Part shown: positions 26,706 to 37,753 of the stretch, piece by piece
Position numbering within the stretch: position 1 is the first letter of the stretch
How the letters are laid out: every line of letters begins with the position of its first letter
Assembly: GCF_000526695.1 (NCBI RefSeq)
Contig: NZ_JAGO01000014.1
Location: 62,001-126,000 of the forward strand
Reading direction: 5' to 3'
DNA length: 64,000 bases
From: Carnimonas nigrificans ATCC BAA-78
Lineage (GTDB): Bacteria; Pseudomonadota; Gammaproteobacteria; Pseudomonadales; Halomonadaceae
Made by a program: the position numbers and the translations under genes
The notes under the pieces: generated by a model
What the model was told of the DNA's origin: nothing
Database searches by the model: none
The model's input: only the letters and a program-made list of their open reading frames with translations

Positions 26706-27503
26706 CTAACCGTCGAGGGAGAGCGTTCTGCCCAGGTGACGTGTCTGGAAAGTGTTGCCATTGAGCTGTTTGTAGTCGGGCTTGTTGTGAATCAGCACGG
26801 CGAGCGTTTCACGCGCGCGCTCATCCATGTTAAGCCCCATGTAGCCTTCCACCATGCTGGCAAGGGCATCGTAGTTGGCGGGCGTTTGCGGATAGTGCGA
26901 GATAATCCAGCGACCGCGTTCGATGGCTGCCACATAATCACGCTTGCGCAGATAGAAGTCAGCGACTTCAATTTCGCGCTGTGCGGTCAGATTACGCAGA
27001 TAGATAATGCGCTGACGTGCATCAGGCGCGTAGCGGCTCTGCGGGAAGCGCGTAATCAGCTCGTTGAAATCCTTGTAGGAGGCGTTGGTCGCCCCCAGGT
27101 CGCGCGTGGAGATGCTGACCAGATCAAGACCTTCCAAACCGAAGCGGCCCGCTTGCCAGTTGGCCAGACCGCGCAGGTAGTAGGCGTAGTCGATTTGCGC
27201 GTTATCAGGATGCAGGCGAATAAAGCGACCGGCCGATGCAATGGTCGATTCCCAGTTGTTCACCTGATAGTAGCCGTAGATCAGATCAAGCTGCACGTTC
27301 TCGGCATTCTTGCTGAACGGGTAACGGCTATCGAGCGTTTCGAGCTGGGTCACTGCTGCTGAATAGCGGCCATTGTCCAGGGATTGCTGGGCTTGTTGGT
27401 AGAGCTGCTGTTCCGGAAGATCAGCCACTGGCTTGGTATTTCCGCCGCAACCTACCAGCACGGCAGCGACCAGCGCGAGAGCACTCAATTGATAAGCGCG
27501 CAT
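26706..27503 (-). CDS. bamD: Outer membrane assembly lipoprotein BamD
   Basis: Essential lipoprotein of the BAM complex that inserts beta-barrel proteins into the outer membrane. From the ATG at 27501-27503 (GAGGA site 5 bases upstream) the signal peptide ends in the lipobox LVGC with Cys19. The rest is TPR-like: LYQQAQQSLDNGRYSAAVTQLETLDSRYPF, then repeats up to the conserved RYAPDARQRIIYLRNLTAQREIEVADFYLRKRDY. 265 residues compared with 245 in E. coli. It is divergent from rluD, the standard gammaproteobacterial arrangement. Its clients would include the barrels encoded at 38-42 kb. Confidence 0.96.
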   Translation of the reverse strand: MRAYQLSALALVAAVLVGCGGNTKPVADLPEQQLYQQAQQSLDNGRYSAAVTQLETLDSRYPFSKNAENVQLDLIYGYYQVNNWESTIASAGRFIRLHPDNAQIDYAYYLRGLANWQAGRFGLEGLDLVSISTRDLGATNASYKDFNELITRFPQSRYAPDARQRIIYLRNLTAQREIEVADFYLRKRDYVAAIERGRWIISHYPQTPANYDALASMVEGYMGLNMDERARETLAVLIHNKPDYKQLNGNTFQTRHLGRTLSLDG

Positions 27504-27716
27504 TGTTTTCCTCGTGTCGGGCAAACCACGGCGTCCATGCTAGAATTCGCCGCCGTCCTTCATCATCTTTTAGCGTCCCGTCAGCATAGCATGCCAAAAT
27601 GCCATAGCTGTAGAGACAAAAATCCGCTTCACTATAAATCACCAGCGCGAGTTATGACACTATCAGGACGGTGAAACTCTTACTGGAACCTGCGTAAAGC
27701 AGCGGAGCTGTTAGTC

Positions 27717-28670
27717 ATGCCAGAACAAATAGATCAGCATCATAGCGTGCCAGAGACCCTGCACGGCCTGCGTTTTGACCAGGCCGCAGCGCGTTTGTTT
27801 GCTGATTGGTCACGCGAAAAACTCAAGCACTGGATCGAATCCGGGCAGCTTCGCCTTGATGGTGAAATAGCCAAACCGAAGGTTAAGGTAGCGGCGGGGC
27901 AGCGCCTTTCGCTGGAGGCAGAAGTCGAGCCAGCCGGTGAATGGCAGGCTGAAGATATTCCGCTCACCATCGTTTATGAAGACGATCACCTTCTGGTACT
28001 AAATAAACCGGCGGGTATCGTGGTGCATCCTGCTGCCGGCAATCCTGACGGTACGCTATTGAATGCGCTGCTGCATCACCAACCGGCGCTGATCAATCTG
28101 GCGCGGGCCGGCATTGTGCATCGCCTGGATAAAGACACCAGTGGGCTGATGGTGGTGGCGAAGTCGCTGCTGGCGCAGCGCTCGTTGATCGAACAACTGA
28201 AAGATCACAGTGTGGCGCGCGAGTACGACGCTGTGGTGGTGGGTGTGCCGATTAGCGGCGGTCGCGTGGATGCGCCTCTGGGCCGTCATCCCAAGGATCG
28301 CAAGCGGCAGGCGGTGGTGCAGGGCGGCAAGCGAGCCGTTACACACTATCGCGTGCTTGAACGCTTTCGTGCCCACACCCTGATACGCTGCTCGCTGGAA
28401 ACTGGCCGCACCCATCAGATTCGCGTGCATATGGCGCACCAGAAGCTGCCGCTGGTGGGCGACCCTGTCTATGGCGGTCGGCTCAAGCTGCCTGCCGGAG
28501 CAGATGAAACGCTAAAGCGCGAGCTTACTGAATTTCCACGTCAGGCGCTGCACGCTCACCGGCTGGTGCTGGAACATCCGGAAAGCGGTCAGCGGATGCG
28601 TTTTGAAGCGCCGCTTCCTGATGATATGAGCACTCTTTTGGCTGAGCTGCGTGCCGATGCCAACGAATAG
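27717..28670 (+). CDS. rluD: 23S rRNA pseudouridine synthase RluD
   Basis: Makes pseudouridines 1911, 1915 and 1917 in helix 69 of 23S rRNA. It has an N-terminal S4-like domain (DQAAARLFADWSREKLKHWIESGQL) and the catalytic domain with HRLDKDTSGLMVVAK, whose Asp is the nucleophile. The C-terminal motif GRTHQIRVHMAHQKLPLVGDPVYGG is also complete. 317 residues, near E. coli RluD (326). It has a GGAGC ribosome site. Divergent from bamD and upstream of pgeF, with 87 bases between, so likely the first gene of an rluD-pgeF unit. Confidence 0.96.
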   Translation: MPEQIDQHHSVPETLHGLRFDQAAARLFADWSREKLKHWIESGQLRLDGEIAKPKVKVAAGQRLSLEAEVEPAGEWQAEDIPLTIVYEDDHLLVLNKPAGIVVHPAAGNPDGTLLNALLHHQPALINLARAGIVHRLDKDTSGLMVVAKSLLAQRSLIEQLKDHSVAREYDAVVVGVPISGGRVDAPLGRHPKDRKRQAVVQGGKRAVTHYRVLERFRAHTLIRCSLETGRTHQIRVHMAHQKLPLVGDPVYGGRLKLPAGADETLKRELTEFPRQALHAHRLVLEHPESGQRMRFEAPLPDDMSTLLAELRADANE

Positions 28671-28757
28671 AATGGACGCCAGGCATTGTGGCGGCGTGAG
28701 CCGCTACAGTGGTAGCGCTCTCCGTATTCTTTCGCTATTTGCTGACGAGAAACGTGC

Positions 28758-29558
28758 ATGACACACGCTCACGATGATAATTCGCACCGTTCTCTGGACC
28801 TTGATGGTATGCCACAGCCCCATTGGCTGGTACCTGACTGGCCAGCGCCGGCCTCGGTGCGGGCGCTGGTGACCACCCGTGAAACCGGCCCCAGTCAGGC
28901 GCCCTTCGATGCGTTCAATACCGCTGCGCATGTCGGTGATAATCCCGCCATGGTCAGCCGCTGTCGGCGCTGGCTATCGGCGCGGATTGGTGACCAACGT
29001 CCGCTGCTGTGGCTGAATCAGGTGCATGGTACTCAGGTGCAGACATCACTGCCCACCGCAGGAGAAGTGCCTGATGCCGATGCGTCGGTAGCCTTCAATC
29101 GCGACTACGCGTGTGTGGTGCTGACCGCTGACTGTCTGCCGGTGTTCTTCTGTGATAACGCGGGGACTCGGGTGGCGGTTGCGCATGCGGGCTGGCGTGG
29201 GCTGGCGGAAGGTGTACTCGAGCGCACGGTTGCAGCGCTGGATTGTCCTGCCCATGACGTGATGGCCTGGATGGGGCCAGCCATCTCCAGCGCGCAGTTT
29301 GAGGTGGGCCAGGACGTGTTCGACCGCTTTGTCTCGGCTCATCCTGAAGATGAAACCGCGTTTGAACACAGCCCCTATCGACTGGGCCACTATATGGCTG
29401 ATCTTTATCAGTTGGCGCAGCTACGGCTTAAGCGCTGTGGCGTCAGGAACGTCAGTGGCGGATTGTTCTGTACCGCTTCCGACAAGCGTTTCTACTCCTA
29501 CCGTGAAAGCGACGGCGTTACTGGCCGAATGGCTAGCGTTATCTGGCTGCGTGGTTAA
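28758..29558 (+). CDS. pgeF: Peptidoglycan-editing/laccase-domain protein PgeF (YfiH)
   Basis: A 266-residue member of the YfiH/DUF152 family. E. coli PgeF removes wrongly placed L-Ser from UDP-MurNAc, and other members bind purine nucleosides or copper. The metal-site motifs are visible: WLNQVHGTQV (His), VVLTADCLPVFFCD (Cys) and VAVAHAGWRGLAEG (His), plus GPAISSAQFEVG. It lies between rluD and clpB, the normal neighbourhood. The ATG is at 28758; only a weak ribosome site (GACGAGAA) precedes it. Confidence 0.93.
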   Translation: MTHAHDDNSHRSLDLDGMPQPHWLVPDWPAPASVRALVTTRETGPSQAPFDAFNTAAHVGDNPAMVSRCRRWLSARIGDQRPLLWLNQVHGTQVQTSLPTAGEVPDADASVAFNRDYACVVLTADCLPVFFCDNAGTRVAVAHAGWRGLAEGVLERTVAALDCPAHDVMAWMGPAISSAQFEVGQDVFDRFVSAHPEDETAFEHSPYRLGHYMADLYQLAQLRLKRCGVRNVSGGLFCTASDKRFYSYRESDGVTGRMASVIWLRG

Positions 29559-29758
29559 CGCACCCGACGCTTCCTGTTAGCGGGCAATGGTTATGGTAGA
29601 CAAGGGCCACTTCACCATGCGCTCGCTACAGCTCTCTTTCTTCCCGCGCTTGATAGCGTCATTTCTTTGTTATTCCTGATGAAGTTTTCCGGTGTTTGGC
29701 GTAGCTGGTTTTTCTTCCATATTTAACATGAAAATAGTGGATAACTTTTCTTTTTGCT

Positions 29759-29787
29759 CTTGAACCTCGCCCGGTCAACACCATCTA
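29759..29787 (+). promoter_or_regulatory. Sigma-32 (heat-shock) promoter of clpB
   Basis: CTTGAAC at 29759-29765 and CACCATCTA at 29779-29787 are separated by 13 bases; the consensus is CTTGAA-N13 to N17-CCCCATNT, with a single mismatch in each half. It lies about 100 bases before the clpB start. Heat-shock control of clpB by sigma-32 is established in E. coli. Confidence 0.78.
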
Positions 29788-29889
29788 TTCTTTCAGATAA
29801 CGCTGCTGCATGATGTGAGCAGCCCCGATATTTACCTTCCGGCGAAGCAATCTGACAGCTTGCTGCGAAGTGCACAGGAGAGCTTGTCT

Positions 29890-32472
29890 ATGCGAATGGA
29901 TCGTTTGACCAGTAAGCTGCAAAATGCTTTGGCTGATGCGCAGTCCCTTGCCGTTGGTCAGTCACAGAATGAACTTCAGCCTGCCCACCTGCTGGTAGCG
30001 CTGCTGGATGATCGCGATGGCGGCTTTCGTGCGCTGGTGCAGAAAGCCGGTGGTGATGTTGATCGTTTGAAAGAACAGCTTAAGCAGCAGGTCGAAAACC
30101 TGCCGTCGATGTCGCAGTTTGATGGCAACGTTGGTATGGGGCAGGGGTTGGCTAAGTTGCTGAATCTGGCAGACCGCGAGGCGCAAACACGCGGCGATGA
30201 ATATCTGGCTACTGAACTGGTGCTTATTGCCGCCGTAGAAGCGGGGGGCGATGTGGGCAAGGCGCTGAAGAGCGCTGGTGTCACGGCGCAGAGCGCGCGG
30301 GCGGCAGTCGATGGATTACGAGGAGGAGCTTCTGTGAATGACGCTCAAGCGGAAGAAAAACGCGAAGCACTCGACAAGTACACTCAGGATCTGACCGAGC
30401 GCGCGCGCAGCGGCAAGCTCGACCCGGTGATTGGGCGTGACGATGAAATTCGCCGTGCAATTCAGGTATTGCAGCGCCGTACCAAAAACAACCCGGTGCT
30501 GATCGGTGAGCCGGGGGTGGGTAAGACCGCCATTGTGGAAGGGTTGGCGCAGCGTATCGTCAATGGTGAAGTGCCTGAGTCGCTGAAAGACAAGCGTGTG
30601 CTCGCGCTTGATCTCGGCGCTTTGCTGGCAGGGGCCAAATTCCGTGGTGATTTCGAAGAGCGTCTGAAATCGGTGCTGAATGAGCTGGCCAAGGAAGAAG
30701 GGCGCGTCATTCTGTTCATTGACGAAATTCATACCATGGTCGGTGCGGGCAAGGCGGATGGCGCCATGGACGCAGGCAATATGCTGAAACCTGCGCTGGC
30801 GCGCGGTGAGCTGCATTGTGTTGGCGCGACCACGCTCGATGAATATCGCCAGTACATTGAAAAGGATGCTGCACTGGAGCGCCGTTTTCAGAAGGTGCTG
30901 GTCGATGAGCCGAGCGAAGAGGACACCATCGCGATTCTGCGTGGCCTGAAAGAGCGCTATGAAGTGCATCACGGGGTACAGATTACCGACGGTGCCATTA
31001 TCGCCGCTGCCAAGCTGTCGACACGCTATATCCCCGATCGTCAGTTGCCCGATAAGGCGATTGATCTGATTGATGAAGCAGCCTCTCGCATTCGCATGGA
31101 GATGGATTCCAAGCCCGAGTCGATGGACAAGCTCGAACGTCGCCTGATTCAGTTGAAAATCGAACGTGAAGCGCTCAAGAAAGAGACTGATGACGCGACT
31201 CGTAAACGCCTCGATTCGCTGGAAGAGCAGATTCAGGTGCTGGAAAAAGAGTTCGCCGATCTTGAAGAGCTGTGGAAGTCGGAAAAAGCCAGCCTGGAAG
31301 GCGCTGCCCAGTTCAAGACCGAGCTTGAGCAGGCGCGTACCGAGCTGGAGGCCGCACGTCGCGCGGGCGATCTGGGCAAAATGTCCGAGCTGCAATATGG
31401 CGTGATTCCTCAACTGGAAGAAAAGATCGCGCAGGCCAACGAAACTGCGGAAGCTGACCAGGCACCGCTCAAGCTGCTGCGTGCCAACGTCACCGAAGAA
31501 GAGATCGCCGAAGTGGTGTCGCGCTGGACCGGCATTCCGGTATCGAAAATGCTGGAAGGCGAACGCGATAAACTACTGCGCATGGAAGACGCGCTGCATG
31601 AGCGGGTGATCGGTCAGCATGAAGCCGTGGATGCCGTCTCCAACGCAGTGCGCCGTTCGCGTGCTGGTATTGGTGACCCCAATCGGCCCAACGGTTCGTT
31701 CCTGTTCCTCGGCCCGACCGGGGTGGGTAAAACCGAGCTGTGCAAGGCGCTGGCAACCTTCCTCTTTGATACCGAAGAGGCGATGGTGCGCATTGATATG
31801 TCGGAATTCATGGAGAAACATTCGGTCGCCCGCTTGATCGGCGCGCCTCCCGGCTATGTGGGTTATGAAGAAGGGGGCTACTTGACCGAAGCGGTGCGTC
31901 GCAAGCCTTACTCGGTCGTGCTGCTCGACGAGGTGGAGAAGGCGCATCCCGATGTCTTCAATATTCTATTGCAGGTACTTGAAGATGGGCGCCTGACCGA
32001 TGGACAGGGGCGTACCGTTGATTTCCGCAACACGGTTGTGGTGATGACCTCCAACCTGGGGTCCGATGTCATCCAGCAATATGGCGGTGAAGCGGATAAA
32101 TACGATGAGATGAAAGGGGCTGTGATGGAGGTGGTGGGCATGCACTTCCGCCCTGAAGTCATCAACCGTATCGACGAAGTGGTGGTCTTCCATCCGCTCG
32201 GGCAGGATCAGATTCAGCGTATTGCCTCGATTCAGCTCGACCGGCTGCGGGCACGGCTGGCTGAGCGCGAGATTGGTCTGGAAGTCAGCGATGCAGCGTT
32301 GGCGCAGCTTGCGGTGGTGGGCTTCGATCCGGTGTTTGGCGCCCGCCCCCTGAAACGCGCCATTCAGACGCGGCTTGAGAATCCGCTGGCGCAGGAGCTG
32401 CTGGCTGGCCGCTATGGCCCGGGTGATACCGTTAAGGTGGATGCAGCGGAAGGAGAGCTGGCGCTGAGTTAA
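29890..32472 (+). CDS. clpB: Disaggregase ClpB
   Basis: Hexameric AAA+ chaperone that with DnaK pulls proteins out of aggregates. The ATG at 29890 gives [20 protein letters not shown], the family N-terminus, and 860 residues (E. coli 857); an upstream GTG at 29815 would add 25 unrelated residues. Seen in order: N-domain, first Walker [21 protein letters not shown], the coiled-coil middle domain (residues about 400-530), second Walker [22 protein letters not shown] and the C-terminal [13 protein letters not shown]. An AGGAG site lies 13 bases upstream. It is under a candidate sigma-32 promoter and followed by a terminator, so likely a single-gene unit. Confidence 0.98.
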   Translation: MRMDRLTSKLQNALADAQSLAVGQSQNELQPAHLLVALLDDRDGGFRALVQKAGGDVDRLKEQLKQQVENLPSMSQFDGNVGMGQGLAKLLNLADREAQTRGDEYLATELVLIAAVEAGGDVGKALKSAGVTAQSARAAVDGLRGGASVNDAQAEEKREALDKYTQDLTERARSGKLDPVIGRDDEIRRAIQVLQRRTKNNPVLIGEPGVGKTAIVEGLAQRIVNGEVPESLKDKRVLALDLGALLAGAKFRGDFEERLKSVLNELAKEEGRVILFIDEIHTMVGAGKADGAMDAGNMLKPALARGELHCVGATTLDEYRQYIEKDAALERRFQKVLVDEPSEEDTIAILRGLKERYEVHHGVQITDGAIIAAAKLSTRYIPDRQLPDKAIDLIDEAASRIRMEMDSKPESMDKLERRLIQLKIEREALKKETDDATRKRLDSLEEQIQVLEKEFADLEELWKSEKASLEGAAQFKTELEQARTELEAARRAGDLGKMSELQYGVIPQLEEKIAQANETAEADQAPLKLLRANVTEEEIAEVVSRWTGIPVSKMLEGERDKLLRMEDALHERVIGQHEAVDAVSNAVRRSRAGIGDPNRPNGSFLFLGPTGVGKTELCKALATFLFDTEEAMVRIDMSEFMEKHSVARLIGAPPGYVGYEEGGYLTEAVRRKPYSVVLLDEVEKAHPDVFNILLQVLEDGRLTDGQGRTVDFRNTVVVMTSNLGSDVIQQYGGEADKYDEMKGAVMEVVGMHFRPEVINRIDEVVVFHPLGQDQIQRIASIQLDRLRARLAEREIGLEVSDAALAQLAVVGFDPVFGARPLKRAIQTRLENPLAQELLAGRYGPGDTVKVDAAEGELALS

Positions 32473-32493
32473 TCTGCCCCGTTGGAAAACAAC

Positions 32494-32528
32494 ATCCCTC
32501 GCAGGTGCTGCCTGCGGGGGATTTTTTT
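32494..32528 (+). terminator. Intrinsic terminator after clpB
   Basis: A stem of about 10 bp (32496-32505 with 32511-32520, one G-T pair), loop TGCTG, then seven T. Confidence 0.88.
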
Positions 32529-32765
32529 GCCTTGTCAGAAGCGTTATTGATGGGGACGGGCGGGGGATACCGCTCGTGATTCAGCCCTAAATTCATAATG
32601 GAGAAGACGTTCTACTGCCCGTCAGGCAGAGGGCTACGCGGCGAGAGAGAAGGGTGGCATGATGCGCTATGCTTTCATTAACACCTGAATTATTGTGATT
32701 TTATTGCTTTGGTTTGCGAGTTTTCGGGCATAAATATCTCTAATAAAACTTTTGTGCGCTATATG

Positions 32766-32799
32766 TTGACAAGGGGTGTGAAAGCGCCCAATCTATACT
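32766..32799 (+). promoter_or_regulatory. Possible promoter of the ilvIH leader
   Basis: A perfect TTGACA at 32766-32771 and TATACT at 32794-32799. The 22-base spacer is longer than the usual 16-18, so the pair may not be one promoter or may need an activator (Lrp controls ilvIH in E. coli). It is placed sensibly just before the leader ORF. Confidence 0.35.
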
Positions 32800-32822
32800 T
32801 CCCTGATGACGGGGCACTTTCT

Positions 32823-32939
32823 GTGGAGGCACCCAACTCCCATAGTGCATCGCAATTCACCTATTGCATACTCGTTCTGGACCCGCTGGCAAACAGGCCA
32901 CCCCTTGTGCTGTCAGTCGTGATACCCCCTTTGGGCTGA
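32823..32939 (+). CDS. Candidate Leu/Val/Ile-rich leader peptide of ilvIH
   Basis: A 38-codon open frame from a GTG at 32823 to TGA at 32937-32939. It contains clusters of branched-chain codons: ILVLDPL, then LVLSVVIPPLG just before the stop. The end resembles the E. coli ilvGMEDA leader peptide, which has SVVVIIIPPC near its C-terminus. The next 200 bases can fold into hairpins at 32954-32994, 33018-33030 and 33067-33094. No hairpin is followed by a T run, so a classical attenuator terminator is not seen; control could be Rho-dependent or act on translation. The start codon is uncertain (a GGGGC stretch is the only ribosome-site candidate; the frame is open further upstream). This is an inference from composition and position. 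Confidence 0.45.
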   Translation: MEAPNSHSASQFTYCILVLDPLANRPPLVLSVVIPPLG

Positions 32940-33150
32940 CCTTATCCGGTCGTGGGAAGCAGTGAAGCGAGGAGGCACTCTCGCTGCTGCTCCCGGTCCC
33001 GCCAACATGCTTTCAGCGCCCCAGTGGGGCACTTTAGCACTCAGGCCGTCAGGTGTTCGCCGCCGCGGGCGGTCGAACAGGCGAATAACCGCCCTCGAGC
33101 TCCAGTGCGTATTGCACTGTGACCGATATCGAGACCTAAGAGGATTTACC

Positions 33151-34884
33151 GTGGAACTCCTTTCCGGCGCAGACATGATCGCACGCTTTCTGGCAGATGA
33201 AGGCGTCGAACACATCTATGGCTATCCCGGTGGCGCGGCGCTGCATATTTACGACGCGCTGTTCCGTCAGGATGCCGTCAAACATATTCTGGTTCGTCAC
33301 GAGCAGGCCGCCACTCACATGGCTGATGGCTATGCGCGCTCTACCGGCAAGCCCGGCGTGGTGCTGGTTACTTCCGGCCCCGGCGCAACCAATGCAGTGA
33401 CCGGCATTGCAACGGCCTACATGGATTCGATTCCGATGGTCGTGCTATGCGGCCAGGTAGCCAGCCATTTGATCGGCGAAGATGCCTTTCAGGAAACCGA
33501 CATCGTTGGCGTCACACGTCCGATTGTGAAGCACAGCTTTACCATCAAGCATCCTTCCGACATTCCGACGGTGTTGAAAAAGGCGTTTTATATTGCCGCT
33601 TCAGGACGCCCCGGCCCAGTGGTCGTGGATATTCCGAAGGATATGACCTCGCCCAACGAGCGCCATGAATACAGCTATCCGAAGAAGGTCAAGCTGCGTT
33701 CCTATGCGCCTCCTGCACGCGGCCATGCCGGTCAGATCAAGAAAGCGGTTGATTTGATCACCAGCGCCCAGCGTCCGGTGGTATTCGCGGGCGGCGGTAT
33801 CATTACCGGGCACGCCAGCGAGGCACTGACTGACCTGGCGCGGCGTCTTGATCTGCCAGTGGTGACTTCCCTGATGGGAATCGGTGCCTTCCCACAGACG
33901 GATCGCCAGAGCCTTGGCTGGCCCGGCATGCACGGCAGTTTCGTTGCCAACCAGGCGATGCATAATTCCGACCTGATCTTCTGCGTGGGCGCGCGTTTCG
34001 ATGACCGCGTGACCAATAACGTCGCGAAGTTCTGTCCCACGGCCAAAATCATTCACGTCGATATCGACCCCAGCTCCATTTCGAAAACCATCACTGCGGA
34101 TGTGCCTATCGTGGGTGCAGCCTCCAGCGTACTCAATGAAATGCTTGGTTTGCTGAGCGAACGAGGCGTTGATACGGCTCAGCGTGATGAGCAGCTAAGT
34201 GGCTGGTGGAAGCGCATTGATGAGTGGCGCGCCAGTCGTGATGGCAAGCTTTACGAGCCTTCCGCTCCCGGTGAGCTGCTGAAGCCCGAAGAGGTGGTCG
34301 AAGCCGTTTACCGTGCGACCAATGGCGATGCGTTTGTGGCAACCGACGTTGGGCAGCATCAGATGTTTGCGGCCCAGTACTACAAGTTCGACAAGCCGCA
34401 CCGGCTGATTACGTCGGGTGGCCTTGGCACCATGGGCTTCGGCCTGCCTGCGGCGATGGGGGTAAAACTGAACCACCCCAACGAGCAGGTAGTGCTCTTT
34501 ACCGGTGAAGGCAGCTTCCAGATGATGATGCAGGAGCTGTCTACCTGTAAGCAGTTCGGTATCGGGGTGAAAATCATCAACCTGAACAACCATTCGCTGG
34601 GCATGGTGCGGCAGTGGCAGGATCTCAACTACAAGGCGCGCCACGCGCACTCCTATGTAGAGTCACTGCCTGATTTCACTACCTTGTTCAAGGCTTACGG
34701 CTTCAAGGCGCTGAGCGTTGACAAGGCCGAACAGCTCGAAGGCGCGCTGGCAGAAACCTTTGCCGATCGCAGCGAACTGGTATTTCTTGATGTACAGGTC
34801 GATCCACGCGAACACGTCTACCCGATGCAGGTACCCAACGGGGCGATGAACGACATGCTGCTGTCCAAGACGGAGAGAACCTGA
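33151..34884 (+). CDS. ilvI: Acetolactate synthase large subunit IlvI
   Basis: Catalytic subunit of acetohydroxyacid synthase (ThDP, FAD and Mg dependent), making acetolactate or acetohydroxybutyrate, the first common step to valine, leucine and isoleucine. The start is taken as GTG 33151 with AGAGGA upstream, giving ELLSGADMIARFLADEGVEH and 577 residues (E. coli IlvI 574); the open frame extends upstream without family similarity. Visible are the catalytic Glu in RHEQAATHMADGYAR, the FAD domain, and the ThDP motif GEGSFQMMMQELSTCKQFG...LNNHSLGMV. It overlaps ilvH by one base (TGATG). Confidence 0.95.
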   Translation: MELLSGADMIARFLADEGVEHIYGYPGGAALHIYDALFRQDAVKHILVRHEQAATHMADGYARSTGKPGVVLVTSGPGATNAVTGIATAYMDSIPMVVLCGQVASHLIGEDAFQETDIVGVTRPIVKHSFTIKHPSDIPTVLKKAFYIAASGRPGPVVVDIPKDMTSPNERHEYSYPKKVKLRSYAPPARGHAGQIKKAVDLITSAQRPVVFAGGGIITGHASEALTDLARRLDLPVVTSLMGIGAFPQTDRQSLGWPGMHGSFVANQAMHNSDLIFCVGARFDDRVTNNVAKFCPTAKIIHVDIDPSSISKTITADVPIVGAASSVLNEMLGLLSERGVDTAQRDEQLSGWWKRIDEWRASRDGKLYEPSAPGELLKPEEVVEAVYRATNGDAFVATDVGQHQMFAAQYYKFDKPHRLITSGGLGTMGFGLPAAMGVKLNHPNEQVVLFTGEGSFQMMMQELSTCKQFGIGVKIINLNNHSLGMVRQWQDLNYKARHAHSYVESLPDFTTLFKAYGFKALSVDKAEQLEGALAETFADRSELVFLDVQVDPREHVYPMQVPNGAMNDMLLSKTERT

Positions 34885-35375
34885 TGCGCCATATCATCTC
34901 GATTCTGCTGGAGAACGAGCCCGGCGCACTCTCGCGTGTCGTAGGGCTATTTTCACAGCGCAACTTCAACATTGAAACATTGAACGTTGCGCCTACCGAA
35001 GATGAGTCGCTGTCGCGGCTCACGGTAACGACGTTCGGTGACGAACGCATCATTGAGCAGATCACCAAGCACCTCAATAGATTGATTGATGTGGTGAAAC
35101 TGGTGGATTTGACCGAAGGCGATCATGTCGAACGCGAACTGATGCTGGTCAAACTGAAGGCAGTGGGCGACGCCCGTGAAGAGATCAAGCGCACGGCAGA
35201 GATTTTCCGTGCCCAGATCGTCGATATAACGCCGAGCATCTATACCGTGCAAATTGCCGGTGATGCGGGAAAACTCGACGGTTTTCTACAGGCTCTTGGC
35301 CCATCGTCGATACTTGAGGTGGCGCGTACGGGAGTGTCTGGCATTGCCCGCGGCGAGAAGACCCTCAGCGTATAA
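34884..35375 (+). CDS. ilvH: Acetolactate synthase small regulatory subunit IlvH
   Basis: Activates the large subunit and confers valine feedback inhibition. The 163 residues match E. coli IlvH in length. An N-terminal ACT domain begins MRHIISILLENEPGALSRVVGLFSQRNFNIE, followed by the C-terminal domain (ELMLVKLKAVGDAREEIKR). Residues of the valine-binding loop (NEPGALSRV) are intact, so feedback control is expected. The start overlaps the ilvI stop by one base, implying translational coupling that keeps subunits balanced. ilvC follows after 77 bases. Confidence 0.96.
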   Translation: MRHIISILLENEPGALSRVVGLFSQRNFNIETLNVAPTEDESLSRLTVTTFGDERIIEQITKHLNRLIDVVKLVDLTEGDHVERELMLVKLKAVGDAREEIKRTAEIFRAQIVDITPSIYTVQIAGDAGKLDGFLQALGPSSILEVARTGVSGIARGEKTLSV

Positions 35376-35434
35376 ACAGCACCATCGGTGCCCAATGGGC
35401 GCCAGTAATGAACTTGATTCGATTAAGTGGTTAA

Positions 35435-36469
<1,035 letters not shown>

Positions 36470-36512
36470 GCTGCCTGTAGCAAAATAGGTAGCTGTCGAA
36501 AGTCAGCAAATG

Positions 36513-36541
36513 AAACCGGCGCTCTTGGGCGCCGGTTTTTT
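36513..36541 (+). terminator. Intrinsic terminator after ilvC
   Basis: A 10-bp stem AAACCGGCGC/GCGCCGGTTT (36513-36522 with 36529-36538), loop TCTTGG, then T run. Confidence 0.94.
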
Positions 36542-36583
36542 CGTTTTGTCGGTACGTTCTTTTCGGTGTGCATCATCAGGCCG

Positions 36584-37753
36584 CTACGAGGCTGATTGAT
36601 GTTTTACGTTACCGCCATGACCGCCACCGCCGAATACGCTCTTTTCACCGAAGGAAGAGCGAAGGCGATCGCGCGGGGAGTCGATGCCCAGTTCCGGAAA
36701 GAGCAGCTCGGCAACGCGGTAGGCCTCTTCGAGGTGGGGATAGCCGGAGCCGATCACGGTATCAATGCCAAGCGCCTGATATTCGCGCAGCCGTTCGGCC
36801 ACCGTAGCGGGGGAGCCAACCAGCGCCGTTCCTGCGCCTGAGCGTACCAGCCCGATTCCTGCCCACAGATTGGGGGAGACCTCCAACGCATCGCGACGCC
36901 CGTTATGCAGTGCAAACATGCGTTGTTGACCAACGGAGTCAGAGGCGGCACGCAGTGCCTTTTGAGCGTTCTCGATAGTCTCATCATCAAGATGTTCAAT
37001 CAGCTTATTTGCTGCCGCCCATGCCTCTTCGTCGGTTTCTCGCACAATAAAATGCAGCCTGATGCCGAAGGTTACCGTATGGCCTTTCTTGGCAGCGGCG
37101 GCCTTGACCCGCTCGATTTTCTTTTTCACCTGCTCGGGAGGTTCGCCCCACGTCAGGTACTTATCGACGAAGCCCGCCGAGAAGTCGATAGCAGCATCCG
37201 ACGAGCCACCAAAGTAAATGGGCGGGCGCGGCTCCTGTACCGGCGGCAGGCTGAGTCTGGCGTTGTGCGCCTTGATGTATTTGCCATCAAGATGAGCATG
37301 CCCGGTTTCAATCAGCGGCGTGAATACCTGAAAAAACTCCTCTGCATGGGCGTAGCGTTCATCATGGGGAAGGAAGACACCATCGCCCGCCAGCTCCGCA
37401 GCATTTCCTCCCACCACGATATTAAGCAGCAGCCTGCCGCGTGAAAAACGGTCGAGGGTCGAAGCGAGTCGCGCATAGTAGGAAGGTGAGGCGGTGCCAG
37501 GGCGAATAGCGACCAGAAACTTGAGCCGTTTGGTGCGTGCAGCGAGATGCGAGGCAAGCACGAAAGACTCCTCGCAGGCTGCTCCGGTAGGAATCAGTAC
37601 CCCTGAGTAGCCAAGCCGGTCAACGGCCTGGGCCAGTTCGCTGAAATAATCAGGATCTGGAGCGCGTACACGCCGGTCTGAGCCTAGATAGGCACCATCG
37701 CCTGAAGAGGGAATAAACCATAAAAAATCGAGCGCTTGAGTATCAACAGCCAT
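36584..37753 (-). CDS. ssuD: Alkanesulfonate monooxygenase, SsuD-like (orphan)
   Basis: FMNH2-dependent luciferase-like monooxygenase that would release sulfite from alkanesulfonates. The 389-residue product starts [21 protein letters not shown]. coli SsuD has 381 residues and the same LDVFWFIP-type start. Family segments include [48 protein letters not shown] and [27 protein letters not shown]. The start ATG at 37751-37753 is chosen over one 28 codons upstream. The usual partners ssuE (flavin reductase), ssuA, ssuB and ssuC are absent; a decayed TauC/SsuC-type permease lies 8 kb away. It would need FMNH2 from another reductase. Glycine/histidine-rich C-terminal tail. Confidence 0.88.
   Translation of the reverse strand: MAVDTQALDFLWFIPSSGDGAYLGSDRRVRAPDPDYFSELAQAVDRLGYSGVLIPTGAACEESFVLASHLAARTKRLKFLVAIRPGTASPSYYARLASTLDRFSRGRLLLNIVVGGNAAELAGDGVFLPHDERYAHAEEFFQVFTPLIETGHAHLDGKYIKAHNARLSLPPVQEPRPPIYFGGSSDAAIDFSAGFVDKYLTWGEPPEQVKKKIERVKAAAAKKGHTVTFGIRLHFIVRETDEEAWAAANKLIEHLDDETIENAQKALRAASDSVGQQRMFALHNGRRDALEVSPNLWAGIGLVRSGAGTALVGSPATVAERLREYQALGIDTVIGSGYPHLEEAYRVAELLFPELGIDSPRDRLRSSFGEKSVFGGGGHGGNVKHQSAS

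Noticed and set aside
30316-31413. A 365-codon open frame antisense to clpB
   Set aside because: clpB is complete and conserved across this stretch; no ribosome site or domain for the antisense frame.
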